DNA from: Sterolibacterium sp.
Lineage (GTDB): Bacteria; Pseudomonadota; Gammaproteobacteria; Burkholderiales; Rhodocyclaceae
Length of the DNA: 40,589 nt
Assembly (NCBI GenBank): GCA_019105045.1
Contig: JAHRWT010000101.1
Span: 1-40,589 of the forward strand
Reading direction: 5' to 3'
In this document: positions 8,701-17,878 of the stretch, piece by piece
How positions within the stretch are numbered: the first letter of the stretch is position 1
Layout: every line of letters starts with the position of its first letter
Position numbers and translations under genes: made by a program
The notes under the pieces: generated by a model
The model's database searches: none
What the model was told of the DNA's origin: nothing
What the model saw: only the letters and a program-made list of their open reading frames with translations

Positions 8701-10226
8701 ACCACCTTGGGCAAGTGCTCTGGCTGGGCCGTTTTACGCGCGACGACACCCGGTGATTGATGCTGACTGAGCACCACGTGCGCGTTGATGCCACCAAAAC
8801 CAAAGGCATTGACTGCGGCCACCCGCAGTCCTGCTTGCTGTAACCAGGCTTCCTGCTGATTCACGACGCGAAAACGGGTTGCCGCCAGCAATTCGTGGGG
8901 ATTTTCACAATGCAGCGTCGGCGGCAGCACACCGTGGTACACCGCCAGCGCCGCCTTGATGACTCCGGCCACTCCCGCTGCGGGCATGGTGTGGCCGATC
9001 ATCGACTTCACCGAGCCCAGGACGGGTTGCTGTGCAGAGCCCGCCGACGGCGCTTGCCAGGCACCGAAGAACTGCTGCACGGTCTGCAGTTCGGCCTGAT
9101 CGCCTGCCGGCGTGCCGGTACCGTGCGCTTCCAGCAGACCCAGTTGCTCGGGCTGCAAATCCGTTTGCTGCCAGGCACGTTGCAGGGCCAGCAACTGACC
9201 ATTGACGGCAGGGGCCATCAGACTGCTGCTGCGCCCATCACTGGCCGAGGCCACGCCATTGATCACGGCATAGATGCGATCGCCATCACGCTCGGCGTCC
9301 GCCTGGCGCTTGAGCACCAACATGCCGATGCCTTCACCCGCCAGGATACCGTCCGCATCCGCCGAGAATGGCCGCACCATCTGACTGCGCGACAAGGCAC
9401 CAAGTTGGCAAAAAGTTGCCCAGAAAGTCAGATCATGGGTGAAATGCAGACCACCGGCCAGCATCATGTCGGTCTGCCGACTGCGCAGCGACTCGCAAGC
9501 CTGCTCCACGGCCAGCAGCGAACTGGCACAGGCGGCATCCACCGTATAGGCCGGACCGTGCAGATCGAGCCGGTTGGCCAGGCGCGAAGCCACCAGATTC
9601 GGAATCATGCCAATGGCCACATCCGGCCCGTAATAGTCCAGCTTGCTCTTGATCTGCTTGCGCACCGTCTGCAGCTGTTCGTCGGTCAAACCGGGAAACA
9701 GCGCCTGCAAGCCTTGCAACATTTGTTGCACCAGGCGTACATGCTGTTCCAGGCGCAGCGTGCCGGCACTCAGATAATTGCCCCGACCGATGATCACACC
9801 ACAGCGTTCACGCGGAAAATCGCGCTGTTCATAGCCGGCATCGGCCAGCGCTTCACTGCCTACGCGCAGGCTCAGCAACTGGTCGGGATCGGCCGCCGCA
9901 GCCGCCTTGGGCATCACGCCATACTTGAGCGGGTCGAAGTCGACATAGTCATCAACAAAACCGCCACGCCGGCAATAGAAACGATCGACTTCCGTGGACT
10001 CCGGATCGTAGAACACCGAGGACCAGCGCTGCTCGGGCACATCGCTGATGGCATCGACGCCATGGATAATGTTTTCCCAGTAACGCTGCAGATTCGGCGC
10101 ACCGGGAAAAATACAGGCCATGCCGATGATGGCAATCGGCTCACTGATGAAAGGTTTATTCACGGACACGGTTTGCCGGTCTCTGCCGCTCAGTAGGCCA
10201 TGCCCATGCTCTCGGGCGTCGCGCAC
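5691..10226 (-). CDS. Type I polyketide/secondary lipid synthase: KS-AT-DH-PPTase
   Basis: A 1511-residue multidomain synthase. The ketosynthase (about 27-490) has its active Cys near 232 in DAACASS, plus EAHGTGT and GHTMPAAG with the two catalytic His. The acyltransferase (about 565-880) has GHSIGE with Ser near 652. A hotdog-type dehydratase region (about 1010-1330) has its histidine motif HPVVPLT near 1046. The C-terminal Sfp-like phosphopantetheinyl transferase (about 1385-1511) shows VGVDMEK near 1419 and WVGKEAVAK near 1460. There is no KR, ER or ACP here, so it depends on the upstream synthase and the ACP gene. A C-terminal PPTase recalls enediyne-type and Pfa-type systems. The start is uncertain: GTG at 10226 overlaps the upstream gene, while GTGs at 10169 and 10163 lie after its stop. 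Confidence 0.9.
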   Translation of the reverse strand: MRDAREHGHGLLSGRDRQTVSVNKPFISEPIAIIGMACIFPGAPNLQRYWENIIHGVDAISDVPEQRWSSVFYDPESTEVDRFYCRRGGFVDDYVDFDPLKYGVMPKAAAAADPDQLLSLRVGSEALADAGYEQRDFPRERCGVIIGRGNYLSAGTLRLEQHVRLVQQMLQGLQALFPGLTDEQLQTVRKQIKSKLDYYGPDVAIGMIPNLVASRLANRLDLHGPAYTVDAACASSLLAVEQACESLRSRQTDMMLAGGLHFTHDLTFWATFCQLGALSRSQMVRPFSADADGILAGEGIGMLVLKRQADAERDGDRIYAVINGVASASDGRSSSLMAPAVNGQLLALQRAWQQTDLQPEQLGLLEAHGTGTPAGDQAELQTVQQFFGAWQAPSAGSAQQPVLGSVKSMIGHTMPAAGVAGVIKAALAVYHGVLPPTLHCENPHELLAATRFRVVNQQEAWLQQAGLRVAAVNAFGFGGINAHVVLSQHQSPGVVARKTAQPEHLPKVVTIAADSRDELLARLRQQQWDHQLGDGPWRLAIIEPNDKRIELALKVVDKGQAWHGRNQIYFSTDGLIGQGGKLAFVFPGVDSLFEPRAEDVAAYFDLPLSEFCTAADPATNLPHVVLGLNCFNRLMFEVLGRLGVKPDGLAGHSIGEFSAMAAGGMLTQERVDAVMGVLEADPASLQVPDVIFLAAGCGLDTANAALEGLEDVCVSHDNCPHQVILCGRQEVIETVAKRLLEGNVLSQQLPFVSGFHSPMFAGHMQPYRDFYAETDLFEPETPVWSATSCRPFPDSMADQKALALEHLVQPVRFRQLIENMYDEGFRVFVQVGTGSLVGFIEDTLKQRAHLAIASNVAKRSGMEQLMHLLAALWVERAQTATQLLGHAQAPHRPDAASRMIRLKLGVPLVEIDEALTLPTSAVPSLQNAADFSSDAADPLQALYQQTMLTIQQAATDVQSLWQSRRQQAAQSPIAGARSQLPSSLPASVSVATSPPVASKAAATHARVAPFKKVVQQRLDINSNIPYVTDHELYPQRPGWPVVEDRHPVVPLTMEIMLIREAIEACLPGFVVIRLREVHAFNWLVVARPTDVSIHLEMKQYPEIEVGIEGYMKAKAVIDVRYPAPSSRFEGQRSGVFERRLKKRTVQFENQRPTAVDARSLYADRWMFHGPAYQGVTQLGPIADNGICGRLKAPAGKGALLDNMGQLAGYWVMEQERDCLAMPISVDRVSFYGPDPAVGREFDCQIWVRHIDGVSCVTDQRLLDEHGQVVITMEGWQTRRYQMDRQFFLQTKLIQQRLVSEVLDEGVVLFHDRYDTAIVRDYLAKRFLNQLEVADYEAASPRRRRQWLSGRVAAKDALRAYLWRKHGEYDIFPKELRISNDVQGQPQVVAHVSNVFAEKLYLSIAHKDTLALAMAAEKPVGVDMEKIEPRSDEFIQLAMTAEEVALLPDEQRNEWVARFWVGKEAVAKLAGIGLGGKPKQFCISQIDGQKLKVNDQWVITRRIGDYIIGWTI

Positions 10227-13200
10227 ATGAAAACGACCTGTGTATCTTCGCGCCTGCCGAACTGCAGCTCCTGCAACAGGGCGGTCACACCTGCCTCAAG
10301 CGGAATCAGACCGATGCCCTTGCGCGCGTATTCACGTTCCAGCTCGGCGGATACCATGCCGGTGCCCGCCCACGGCCCCCAATTCACCGACAGTACGCGG
10401 CCCTTGACGCGCAACTGCAAAGCGTGAGCGATCTTGTCGAGCACATCATTGGCCGTCGCGTAATCCACCTGCCCCTTGTTGCCGAAAGCACTGGCCACAC
10501 TGGAAAAGAACACCACGAATCTGACGTCTTCACGCAGCAGTTTGTAGAGCATCAGTGCGCCACGCACCTTGGTATCGAACACGCGCTGAAAACTTTCCGC
10601 CGTCTTGTGGCGCAGCAACTTGTCCTCGACCACACCCGCACCGTGGATCACGCCGTCAAGGCGGCCATGACGCTGATACAGGCCTTCGATATAGGCCGCA
10701 AAGGCGTCGATGTCGCGCACATCGATGGCGGTGTAATTCACCTGCCCGCCAGCTGCTTCGATCTGGGCGAAGGTATTGCGTATCTCGCGGGCGGCCAGTA
10801 TCTGCGAGCAGCGCTGCTCGATGTCCACCGGTTTGAGTTCAGGGTGTTGCTGGATCAACAGCTGGCGCAATGCCTTGAGGTCCGTCGCCGCACGTGTTGC
10901 TGCGTCCTCCTCGGACTGCGGCAAGGGAGAGCGTCCCGCCAGTTCAAGCTGGCAGCCATAGCGCCGTGCCAGTGCCACCGCCAGTTGCGCTGTGATGCCG
11001 CGCGCCCCGCCCGTGAGCATCACCACGCTGTGTTTGTCGAGCTCCAGCTGGTTGATTTCGGCACTCAATGGCAAGGCCGATTCAACCACCTTGAGCAGAT
11101 GGCGATGGCCTTCGCGGTAACTGACTTCAGTCAGTGGATTCTCGGCCAGCAGTTCGATTTCCAGATAGGCAGCCAGCTCGTCGGCCGGCTCGCTGATATC
11201 CAGATCCACATAATGCACCTTGACTTCGGGCCATTCCCTGGCCACCGTTTTCAGCATGCCAGCCATGCCGGCGCCATGACCGAAATCCTCGGGCACCTCT
11301 TCTGCCGAATCCCCCTTGCGCCCGAAGTTGCCCCCCAGGCCACTGGCCACCAGCAGATAGGAAGCCTTGTGCAGCAAGGTATCACGCACCAGATCGAAAA
11401 ACCGCTTGGCATCGCGCACACGGGCGATTGAATTCAAGCCAAAAAGATGAATCAAGCCATCCACCTGTGCCAGATTTTCCGGCAGGGTGGCATGTTCCGA
11501 GAAACTGATCACCTGGGTACTGGCGCCATGCGCCTGCAGGCGCGCAGCCAACCGGGTGGCCACCCCCAGTTCATCATCCGTGATCAGAAAATGCTTGCCG
11601 GCAAAGGGCGCCGTGCCCACCCGGGCCTGTGGCGCTTTCACACTTTGCAGGACATAGCGCGACAAGGCGATGGGCGAATCACTGGCCTGCCCGACGGCAC
11701 CGGCATCATCCGCTTGCCGGCCGCCTGTCGCGGCGGTACTGGCCTGCCCGCCGCCGGCATTGAGCGTCAGCCAGTCCACCATCGCCCGCAGCGTCTTCAG
11801 GGCCGCCAGCGTATCCAGTGCGGCATCCTTGTCGCTCAGGACATTCTGCAAACCCAGACGCGAGAAAAGTTCGCCGACGATTTCCAGGCGCTTGATGGAA
11901 TCCACTGACAGATCGGCTTCCAGATCCAGATCCAGTTCCAGCACTTCCTGCGGATAGCCTGTGCGCTCACTGACGATGGCCAGCAGCACTTGCTGCGCAT
12001 CCGCTGCCGTCGATGCCGGCGCTGCTGATGTTGATGGCGTTGATGGCGTTGATGATGCTGCGGGCTGCGCTGTTGCGGGCTGGCCGCTGTTGGCCGGCGG
12101 CAAGTGCTCATGCAGCCAGTGACTGATGGCCTGCAGCGTTTTCTGTGCCGAAAGCTGCTCCAGCATGGCATCTGCCGCATCACCCAGCTGACGGCGCAGA
12201 CCGATGCGTTCGGACAGCTCGCCCATGATCTCGACCCGCTTGATCGAATCTATCGACAGATCGCCTTCCAGATCCAGCGCGGGATCGAGCATGTCGACAG
12301 GGTAGCCCGTGCGCTCGCTGACGATGGCCAGCAGGATTTCAGCCACATCACCATGATTATTGGATGTATTGGATGCAACAACAGCGGGCACAGGCGCATC
12401 AGCAGCCGCCTCAAGCCGGGCTGTCTGGGTTGGCATCAACGCAGCAGAAGCAACGACTGTTGATGGCTGCAACGGCGCACCCAGCAGCCCCATCATCACA
12501 TCACGTTGGGCCTGCACCAGATCGCGCATGTTGTGCAGATAATGGAAGACGGCCTGATCTGCCGGCGCCTGCAGCAATTGTGCAGCGCCTGCCCCCGGCT
12601 GGCCGCCAGCTTGCGGCAGGGCCAGCGGCTGAGTCACGATCTTGCCGGCGTGACGTGGCGCTTCGCCATGCCGTGGTCGAGCGCGGGCGCCGTCGATCAA
12701 CCAGCAGGTCGCCGCAAGTTTCTGCGCCTGGCTCAAATCCAGCAGACGCGCTTCCCGTCCGGCCCAGAGCGCCTCCAGACCGAGTGGCTGGGTTTGTCCA
12801 TCCAGGGCCACGGCCAGTTGGGCCAGCGCAGTCAGCAAGGTGGGGATGCCCGGCTGACCTTTCTGATCCGTTGCCACCACCAGGTGCGGCCGGTCGGCCA
12901 GTATTTTTTCAATCAAGCCACTGAGCACCCGGGCTGGCCCGGCTTCCACAAAAATGCGCGCACCATCGGCATACATCTGCTCGATCTGTTCAACAAAACG
13001 CACGGGCTTGGCAATTTGTGCGGCCAACTGCTGTTTGATGCGCTTGACGCCGCCAGGATAGGGCCGGGCGCTGACGTTGGAATAAACCACCGTGGCGGGT
13101 TTCTGCAGATCGACATCGGCCAGTATGGCGGCAAAACTCTGCTCCGCCGCGGCCACCACGGGCGAGTGGAAGGCACAGGCCACTTCGATCGCGCGCGCAG

Positions 13201-16200
13201 CGAGTCCTTTTTCCTTGAGCAATTCCAGCGCTGCCTCGATGGCGGCCGCGCTGCCCGAAATGACCGTCTGCCGGGGGCTGTTCTGATTGGCCAGCACCAC
13301 ACCGGAATCATCCGCAAACAATGCGGCCAATTCATCACTGCCGGCACTGACGGCAGCCATGCGGCCGGGATCATCGCCTGCCGCAGCCAGGATCGCCATG
13401 CCGCGCTGTTCACTGAGATGCAGCAGCTCGGGCAACTCATAACAGCCGGCGACGGCCAGCGCCACCAGCTCACCGTAACTGTGGCCCGCCAGCATGTCCG
13501 GCTTGATGCCGAACGATTGCAGCAGCGTGGCCATGGCGTAATCAACCATGCCCAGCGTCGGCTGCGCCACCCGCGTATCGGTAATGACTTTCTGCTGTTG
13601 CTGTTGCTGTTCGCGCGTATAGGCCGTCGGCGGGAACAGGGCATCACGCCAGGCGGCTCCTTGCTGCAGGATGCGCTGCAACGCCGGGAAAGCCACGAAC
13701 AGATCCTGCAACATGCCCGGGCTCTGACTGCCCTGTCCCGGAAAGACAAAGGCCAGCTTGCCCTGGATCGCAGTCTGACGCCAATACACGCCAGCCAGTT
13801 TTTCACGGCGCTGCGCAGCATCCAGTTTGTTCAGCAGATCCCGGCTGTCCTGCGCAACGATGCTGATCTGCACCGGCCCCGCCACCTCACCGCCCCCCCT
13901 GCAGGCCACGCTATAGGCCAGATCGCGCAGGCGCAGTGGCGCATCCGAATCGCGCAGCAACTGCGCCAGCTGCTGCAATTGCCGATCGGCCTCAGTCAAT
14001 GACTGGCCACGGAACACAAACAGCTCGGCCGACCACTGGGCATTGCCCGTCTGCGGCAGCGCGGCGGATTCGCGTTGATCGTCATACGCCGACAGCACCG
14101 TATGAAAATTGGTGCCCCCAAAACCGAAGGCACTGACCGAAGCCCGCGCCACTTCGCCGGTGGCGCGCGGCCAGGGGGCCGCCTGCCGGTTCAGCATGAA
14201 AGGGCTGTGCATGGCATCGTAGCCGGCATTCGGCTTGCTGATGTGCAGCGTCGGTGGCAACACCCGGTGATGCAGCGCCTTGGCCACCTTGATGAAACCG
14301 GCGATGCCTGCGGCGCACTTGGTGTGACCGATCTGGCTCTTCACCGAACCCAGACCGGCGCTGTGCGGCAAGGCGCCACCGGCGGTATAGATTTCCGTCA
14401 GCGTCTGCAATTCGGTACGATCACCCACCACAGTGCCGGTGCCGTGCGCTTCGACCAGGCCCACTTCACCGGGCAGCACGCCGGCCTGCCAATAGGCCCG
14501 CTCCAGCGCGCGTTTCTGGCCTTCCTTGCGCGGCGCGGTCAGCCCCAGTCCCTTGCCATCGCTGGAGCCGGCCACACCATTGATGACGGCATAGATGCGA
14601 TCACCATCGCGCTCGGCATCGCTCAGTCGCTTCAACACCACCACACCCACGCCTTCGCCCAGACAGATGCCATCGGCCGTCTCGTCGAAGGAACGGCACA
14701 AGCCGCTGGGCGACAGGGCCTTGACGCTGGCAAACATCAGAAAATCATTGATGCTGTTGTGAAAATCAGCGCCACCGGCCAGCACCATGTCACTGCTGCC
14801 GCTGCGCAATTCCTTGACTGCCAGCTCGATGGCCGTGAGCGAACTGGCGCAGGCCGCATCGACGGAGTAATTGACGCCCCCCAGGCCGAGTCGATTGGCG
14901 ATGCGGCCGGCGATCACATTGACAAGTATGCCGGGAAAGGAATCCTCGGTCAGTTCCGGCAGCACGGCATCGAGCTCGGCGGGCATCTCGCCCAGGTATT
15001 GTGCATAACTGTTGCGGAAGACATAGGCATTGAGCAGATCCGTGCCGGATTCGGCACCAAAGATGACCGAAGTTTTTTCCCGATCAAAGAATCTGCCGGA
15101 CTGCCCTTCATCGCCATAGCCGGCATCGGCCAGGGCACTGCGCGCGGCTTCCAGACTGAGCAGCTGTGCCGGCTCGATGGCCGCCAGCGATTGCGGCGGT
15201 ATGCCATAGCGCAGAGGATCAAAGGCCACGGCATCAATGAAGCCACCCCACTTGCTCGGCGTCTTGCCTTTGCCAAGTGGCCCTTGCTGATAACCCTGCT
15301 GATAATAGAGATCGACATTCCAGCGCTCGGCCGGAACCTCCGTCACCAGACTGTGGCCTTCGACGATGTTGGCCCAGTAAGTGTCCAGATCCGGCGAACC
15401 CGGATAGATGCAGGACATGCCGACCACCGCGATCGGTTCGGCATTGTCTGCCCGTGGCAAGGCCGGCGGCGAACACTGGCGCAGGCGCTGCGCCGAACCT
15501 TCACTGATCGCGACATGCAGATCCGCCATGTGCGTGACCTGATGCCGCATGGCCACGACCTGGCCGATCATGTACATGCCTTCCGTCTGCTGCATCTTGC
15601 TGTTCAGCTTGACCAGCCGCTCGCCTTCGCGACGCACGCCCTTGCTGGCCACTCGCAGGCGGCCCACATTGAAATTTTCCAGGGCCTGCCAGATTGCCTG
15701 CTGTGCCAGCCCGGCTTGCTGCAGACGCTGTTTTTCTGCATTGAATTGATCGACAAAATCCGTATCCAGGCAGCGCGTGGCATGGCCGGGCGCGGTTTCC
15801 AGCAAAGTGGTCGAACCACCGGCCAGCACTTTCTTCTGGAAAGTCTCATTGACGGCGCCATGCCTCACCGCTTCGCTGGTCATGATGTAGGCCGAGCCCA
15901 TCAGGACACCGATTTTTGCGCCGCGAGCCGCCAGGCTGGCGCTCAGGGCGGCCACCATGGCAGCCGAACGTGCATCATGGATGCCGCCGGCAAAAAGAAT
16001 GTGCAATTCTTCCGGCCGCTCGAACGCCTGCAAAATCTGCAGTTGCTGTTCCCAGAGCACGAAACTGAAACGCGGACCGATATGGCCGCCGCATTCGCGC
16101 CCCTCAAAGACGAAATGACGCGCTCCATCCTTGAGGAACAAGCCCAGCAAACCGGGCGAAGGCACGTGCAGATAGGCGGGGATGCCCTGCTCCACCAACA

Positions 16201-17515
16201 TGCGCGCCTGCGAGGGACGACCGCCCGCCAGCAAGGCGACCGTCGGACGAAATTCCTGGATCAGGGCCAGTTGGGGATTCAGGGTTTCAGCCGGCGCGAA
16301 ACCCAGCACCCCCACACCCCAGCTGCGCCCACCCACGGCTTGCCGGGTTTCCTCCAGCAGCTTGCGCGCGGCGTCCTCGCGCATCAGGGAAAGTGCGAGA
16401 AAGGGCAGTGCGCCATTTTCTGCCACGGCCGCCGCAAAACCCGCGCTATCGCTGACACGCGTCATCGGCCCCTGGGCGATCGGATAACGCATGCCATGCG
16501 CCCGCGCCAGCGATGTGTTTTCCGCCAGTGGCTCAAGCTGTACCGCCTGCCGCAGATGGCCGGCGATGCTCATGCGCAAGCTGTTCAGCAGATTTTCCAG
16601 ATTCGTGCATTGCACCGCCAGCGCCCCGGCCAGGGCCGCATCCTGACCCACGGGCCACAGCGCCGTGCCATCGGACAGGCTCAACAAACGGCGCACGTCT
16701 TCCGCAGGCAGCGCATCATGATCGGCCACCGGCAGACCCGGTCGCGAATAAACGCTGTAGCCACCCAGCAAACGCGTCTGACTGCCATCCATGGCACGGA
16801 TGTCCGCCTTGATGGCTTCGTCGAGCTGGCACTCGCTCAACAGCGTCAGTTGGCTGTCGAGCACAATGCCGAAAGCACCACCGGCAATTGCGCCGGCCGC
16901 CGTGTGCAATCCCATGCCGCCCTGGCACCACATGGGAATGCGAATTTGCTGGATTTCCAGGTAGTCTTGAACGCGCTGGAGCAGGATGTAGGCGCTCTCC
17001 TCGCCGACCAGACCGCCGCTTTCCTGGCCCTTGACGATCAGGCCATGGGCCCCCGATGCCAGCGCCGCACGCGCCTCGTCCAGCGTTGTGACCTGCACCA
17101 CGACCGGCAAACGCGCAAGCCAGGGTTTCAGTTTGCGCTCGGCGGTGAGGACGACAAAACCGGTGGTTTCCGGCAAATCCTCGGGTTTGACGGCCACCTG
17201 ATCCGGAATGCGGATGCCGCAATAGCCTGCGTTGGCCAGTACCGCCGGCAAACCGGCAATGAAAGCGAAAACGGCGGCATGGCTGTCTGCATGGCGACCC
17301 AGATCAATCGCAATCGCTGCCTTCTGTTTGCAAAAAGCTCGCGCCAGCGACAGATCCGCACGCTCCAGCGGGGTGATGCCCAGCAAACGCAAGGATTCCG
17401 GCGTCACGCCGGGACGCAGATGCCGCCACGAAGTGAAATCAACAGCGCTGTCCTGGTCGTACGTGTTCGAAGTCGAGTCGGGGCGCTGGGCCGGGCTGGG
17501 AGGCATGACAGGCAT
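10190..17515 (-). CDS. Pfa-like synthase: tandem PfaD/NPD-KS-AT-ACP-ACP-KR
   Basis: A 2441-residue synthase. Residues about 1-640 hold two FMN-type TIM-barrel segments related to nitronate monooxygenase and the PfaD enoyl reductase: GGLVGEES near 168 and QGGMGLHTAAG near 205 in the first, QGPMTRVSD near 350, GGHIGPR near 476 and FAGGIHDARSA near 510 in the second. Then come KS (about 690-1140; DAACASS near 887, EAHGTGT, GHTKCAAG), AT (about 1255-1540; GHSYGE near 1343, with a six-Gln run near 1305), two ACPs (DLSIDSIKR near 1753, DLSVDSIKR near 1872) and KR (TGGARG near 2165; SSVASAFGNKGQVDYATAN near 2335). The DSIKR-type ACPs are characteristic of polyunsaturated-fatty-acid synthases. Pro/Ala/Ser/Thr-rich linkers separate the ACPs. 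An AGGA 8 bases upstream supports ATG 17515. It is the first gene of the operon. Confidence 0.9.
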   Translation of the reverse strand: MPVMPPSPAQRPDSTSNTYDQDSAVDFTSWRHLRPGVTPESLRLLGITPLERADLSLARAFCKQKAAIAIDLGRHADSHAAVFAFIAGLPAVLANAGYCGIRIPDQVAVKPEDLPETTGFVVLTAERKLKPWLARLPVVVQVTTLDEARAALASGAHGLIVKGQESGGLVGEESAYILLQRVQDYLEIQQIRIPMWCQGGMGLHTAAGAIAGGAFGIVLDSQLTLLSECQLDEAIKADIRAMDGSQTRLLGGYSVYSRPGLPVADHDALPAEDVRRLLSLSDGTALWPVGQDAALAGALAVQCTNLENLLNSLRMSIAGHLRQAVQLEPLAENTSLARAHGMRYPIAQGPMTRVSDSAGFAAAVAENGALPFLALSLMREDAARKLLEETRQAVGGRSWGVGVLGFAPAETLNPQLALIQEFRPTVALLAGGRPSQARMLVEQGIPAYLHVPSPGLLGLFLKDGARHFVFEGRECGGHIGPRFSFVLWEQQLQILQAFERPEELHILFAGGIHDARSAAMVAALSASLAARGAKIGVLMGSAYIMTSEAVRHGAVNETFQKKVLAGGSTTLLETAPGHATRCLDTDFVDQFNAEKQRLQQAGLAQQAIWQALENFNVGRLRVASKGVRREGERLVKLNSKMQQTEGMYMIGQVVAMRHQVTHMADLHVAISEGSAQRLRQCSPPALPRADNAEPIAVVGMSCIYPGSPDLDTYWANIVEGHSLVTEVPAERWNVDLYYQQGYQQGPLGKGKTPSKWGGFIDAVAFDPLRYGIPPQSLAAIEPAQLLSLEAARSALADAGYGDEGQSGRFFDREKTSVIFGAESGTDLLNAYVFRNSYAQYLGEMPAELDAVLPELTEDSFPGILVNVIAGRIANRLGLGGVNYSVDAACASSLTAIELAVKELRSGSSDMVLAGGADFHNSINDFLMFASVKALSPSGLCRSFDETADGICLGEGVGVVVLKRLSDAERDGDRIYAVINGVAGSSDGKGLGLTAPRKEGQKRALERAYWQAGVLPGEVGLVEAHGTGTVVGDRTELQTLTEIYTAGGALPHSAGLGSVKSQIGHTKCAAGIAGFIKVAKALHHRVLPPTLHISKPNAGYDAMHSPFMLNRQAAPWPRATGEVARASVSAFGFGGTNFHTVLSAYDDQRESAALPQTGNAQWSAELFVFRGQSLTEADRQLQQLAQLLRDSDAPLRLRDLAYSVACRGGGEVAGPVQISIVAQDSRDLLNKLDAAQRREKLAGVYWRQTAIQGKLAFVFPGQGSQSPGMLQDLFVAFPALQRILQQGAAWRDALFPPTAYTREQQQQQQKVITDTRVAQPTLGMVDYAMATLLQSFGIKPDMLAGHSYGELVALAVAGCYELPELLHLSEQRGMAILAAAGDDPGRMAAVSAGSDELAALFADDSGVVLANQNSPRQTVISGSAAAIEAALELLKEKGLAARAIEVACAFHSPVVAAAEQSFAAILADVDLQKPATVVYSNVSARPYPGGVKRIKQQLAAQIAKPVRFVEQIEQMYADGARIFVEAGPARVLSGLIEKILADRPHLVVATDQKGQPGIPTLLTALAQLAVALDGQTQPLGLEALWAGREARLLDLSQAQKLAATCWLIDGARARPRHGEAPRHAGKIVTQPLALPQAGGQPGAGAAQLLQAPADQAVFHYLHNMRDLVQAQRDVMMGLLGAPLQPSTVVASAALMPTQTARLEAAADAPVPAVVASNTSNNHGDVAEILLAIVSERTGYPVDMLDPALDLEGDLSIDSIKRVEIMGELSERIGLRRQLGDAADAMLEQLSAQKTLQAISHWLHEHLPPANSGQPATAQPAASSTPSTPSTSAAPASTAADAQQVLLAIVSERTGYPQEVLELDLDLEADLSVDSIKRLEIVGELFSRLGLQNVLSDKDAALDTLAALKTLRAMVDWLTLNAGGGQASTAATGGRQADDAGAVGQASDSPIALSRYVLQSVKAPQARVGTAPFAGKHFLITDDELGVATRLAARLQAHGASTQVISFSEHATLPENLAQVDGLIHLFGLNSIARVRDAKRFFDLVRDTLLHKASYLLVASGLGGNFGRKGDSAEEVPEDFGHGAGMAGMLKTVAREWPEVKVHYVDLDISEPADELAAYLEIELLAENPLTEVSYREGHRHLLKVVESALPLSAEINQLELDKHSVVMLTGGARGITAQLAVALARRYGCQLELAGRSPLPQSEEDAATRAATDLKALRQLLIQQHPELKPVDIEQRCSQILAAREIRNTFAQIEAAGGQVNYTAIDVRDIDAFAAYIEGLYQRHGRLDGVIHGAGVVEDKLLRHKTAESFQRVFDTKVRGALMLYKLLREDVRFVVFFSSVASAFGNKGQVDYATANDVLDKIAHALQLRVKGRVLSVNWGPWAGTGMVSAELEREYARKGIGLIPLEAGVTALLQELQFGRREDTQVVFMCATPESMGMAY

Positions 17516-17686
17516 CAGTATTCCTGCTGGAGATCAGATTCGGTTTTCACATGCTTGCCGTTCGATGGTCTTTTCCGCAGACCTTCGTTTCTTCACAGCA
17601 AGCCGCAACAAGACAACATGCTCAGCCGCAGACAATATTCAGTTACATCAAAAAAACCCGGCAGATCACTGTAATCATGGCAAAAA

Positions 17687-17715
17687 ATAATAAAACCATT
17701 TATCCCGCCATGCAA
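17687..17715 (-). promoter_or_regulatory. Possible promoter of the synthase operon
   Basis: The 363-base gap 17516-17878 separates the synthase operon from uup and holds no convincing gene. On the minus strand TATTAT (17687-17692) with TTGCAT (17710-17715) and a 17-base spacer is the best promoter-like pair I see. The -10 matches 5 of 6 bases and the -35 only 3 of 6. It would leave an untranslated leader of about 165 bases. The A/T-rich context is supportive but the call is weak. Confidence 0.3.
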
Positions 17716-17878
17716 GCTCGAAACCGCACGAAAGGCCATATTTGGCGCATTATTCGCCGTTATCGCCAGGTTTTGAAAACCCGTCAGCCAGCCAGCAGCT
17801 CGTGCGCGAAAAAGAAAGAAAACGAATCTTTACGCGTTGCTCATTTCATCTGCTTCTTCAACACCTGGCGACTGTATT

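Noticed and set aside
8895-10196. A 433-residue open frame on the plus strand
   Set aside because: It lies wholly opposite the KS region of the second synthase and shows no family motif.
12021-12060. Repeated GTTGATGGC units
   Set aside because: They encode the Ser/Thr/Pro linker between the two ACP domains, so a protein linker explains them better than a DNA-level repeat or CRISPR.
13590-13615. CTG/TTG triplet run, possibly a microsatellite
   Set aside because: It encodes a six-Gln stretch inside the AT domain in frame. It is short and interrupted, and gives no sign of a functional repeat.
14075-17674. A 1199-residue open frame on the plus strand
   Set aside because: It is antisense to the synthase, whose domains are fully recognisable on the minus strand. 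The translated product has low-complexity Gln/His/Arg/Gly content typical of a mirror frame in GC-rich coding DNA.
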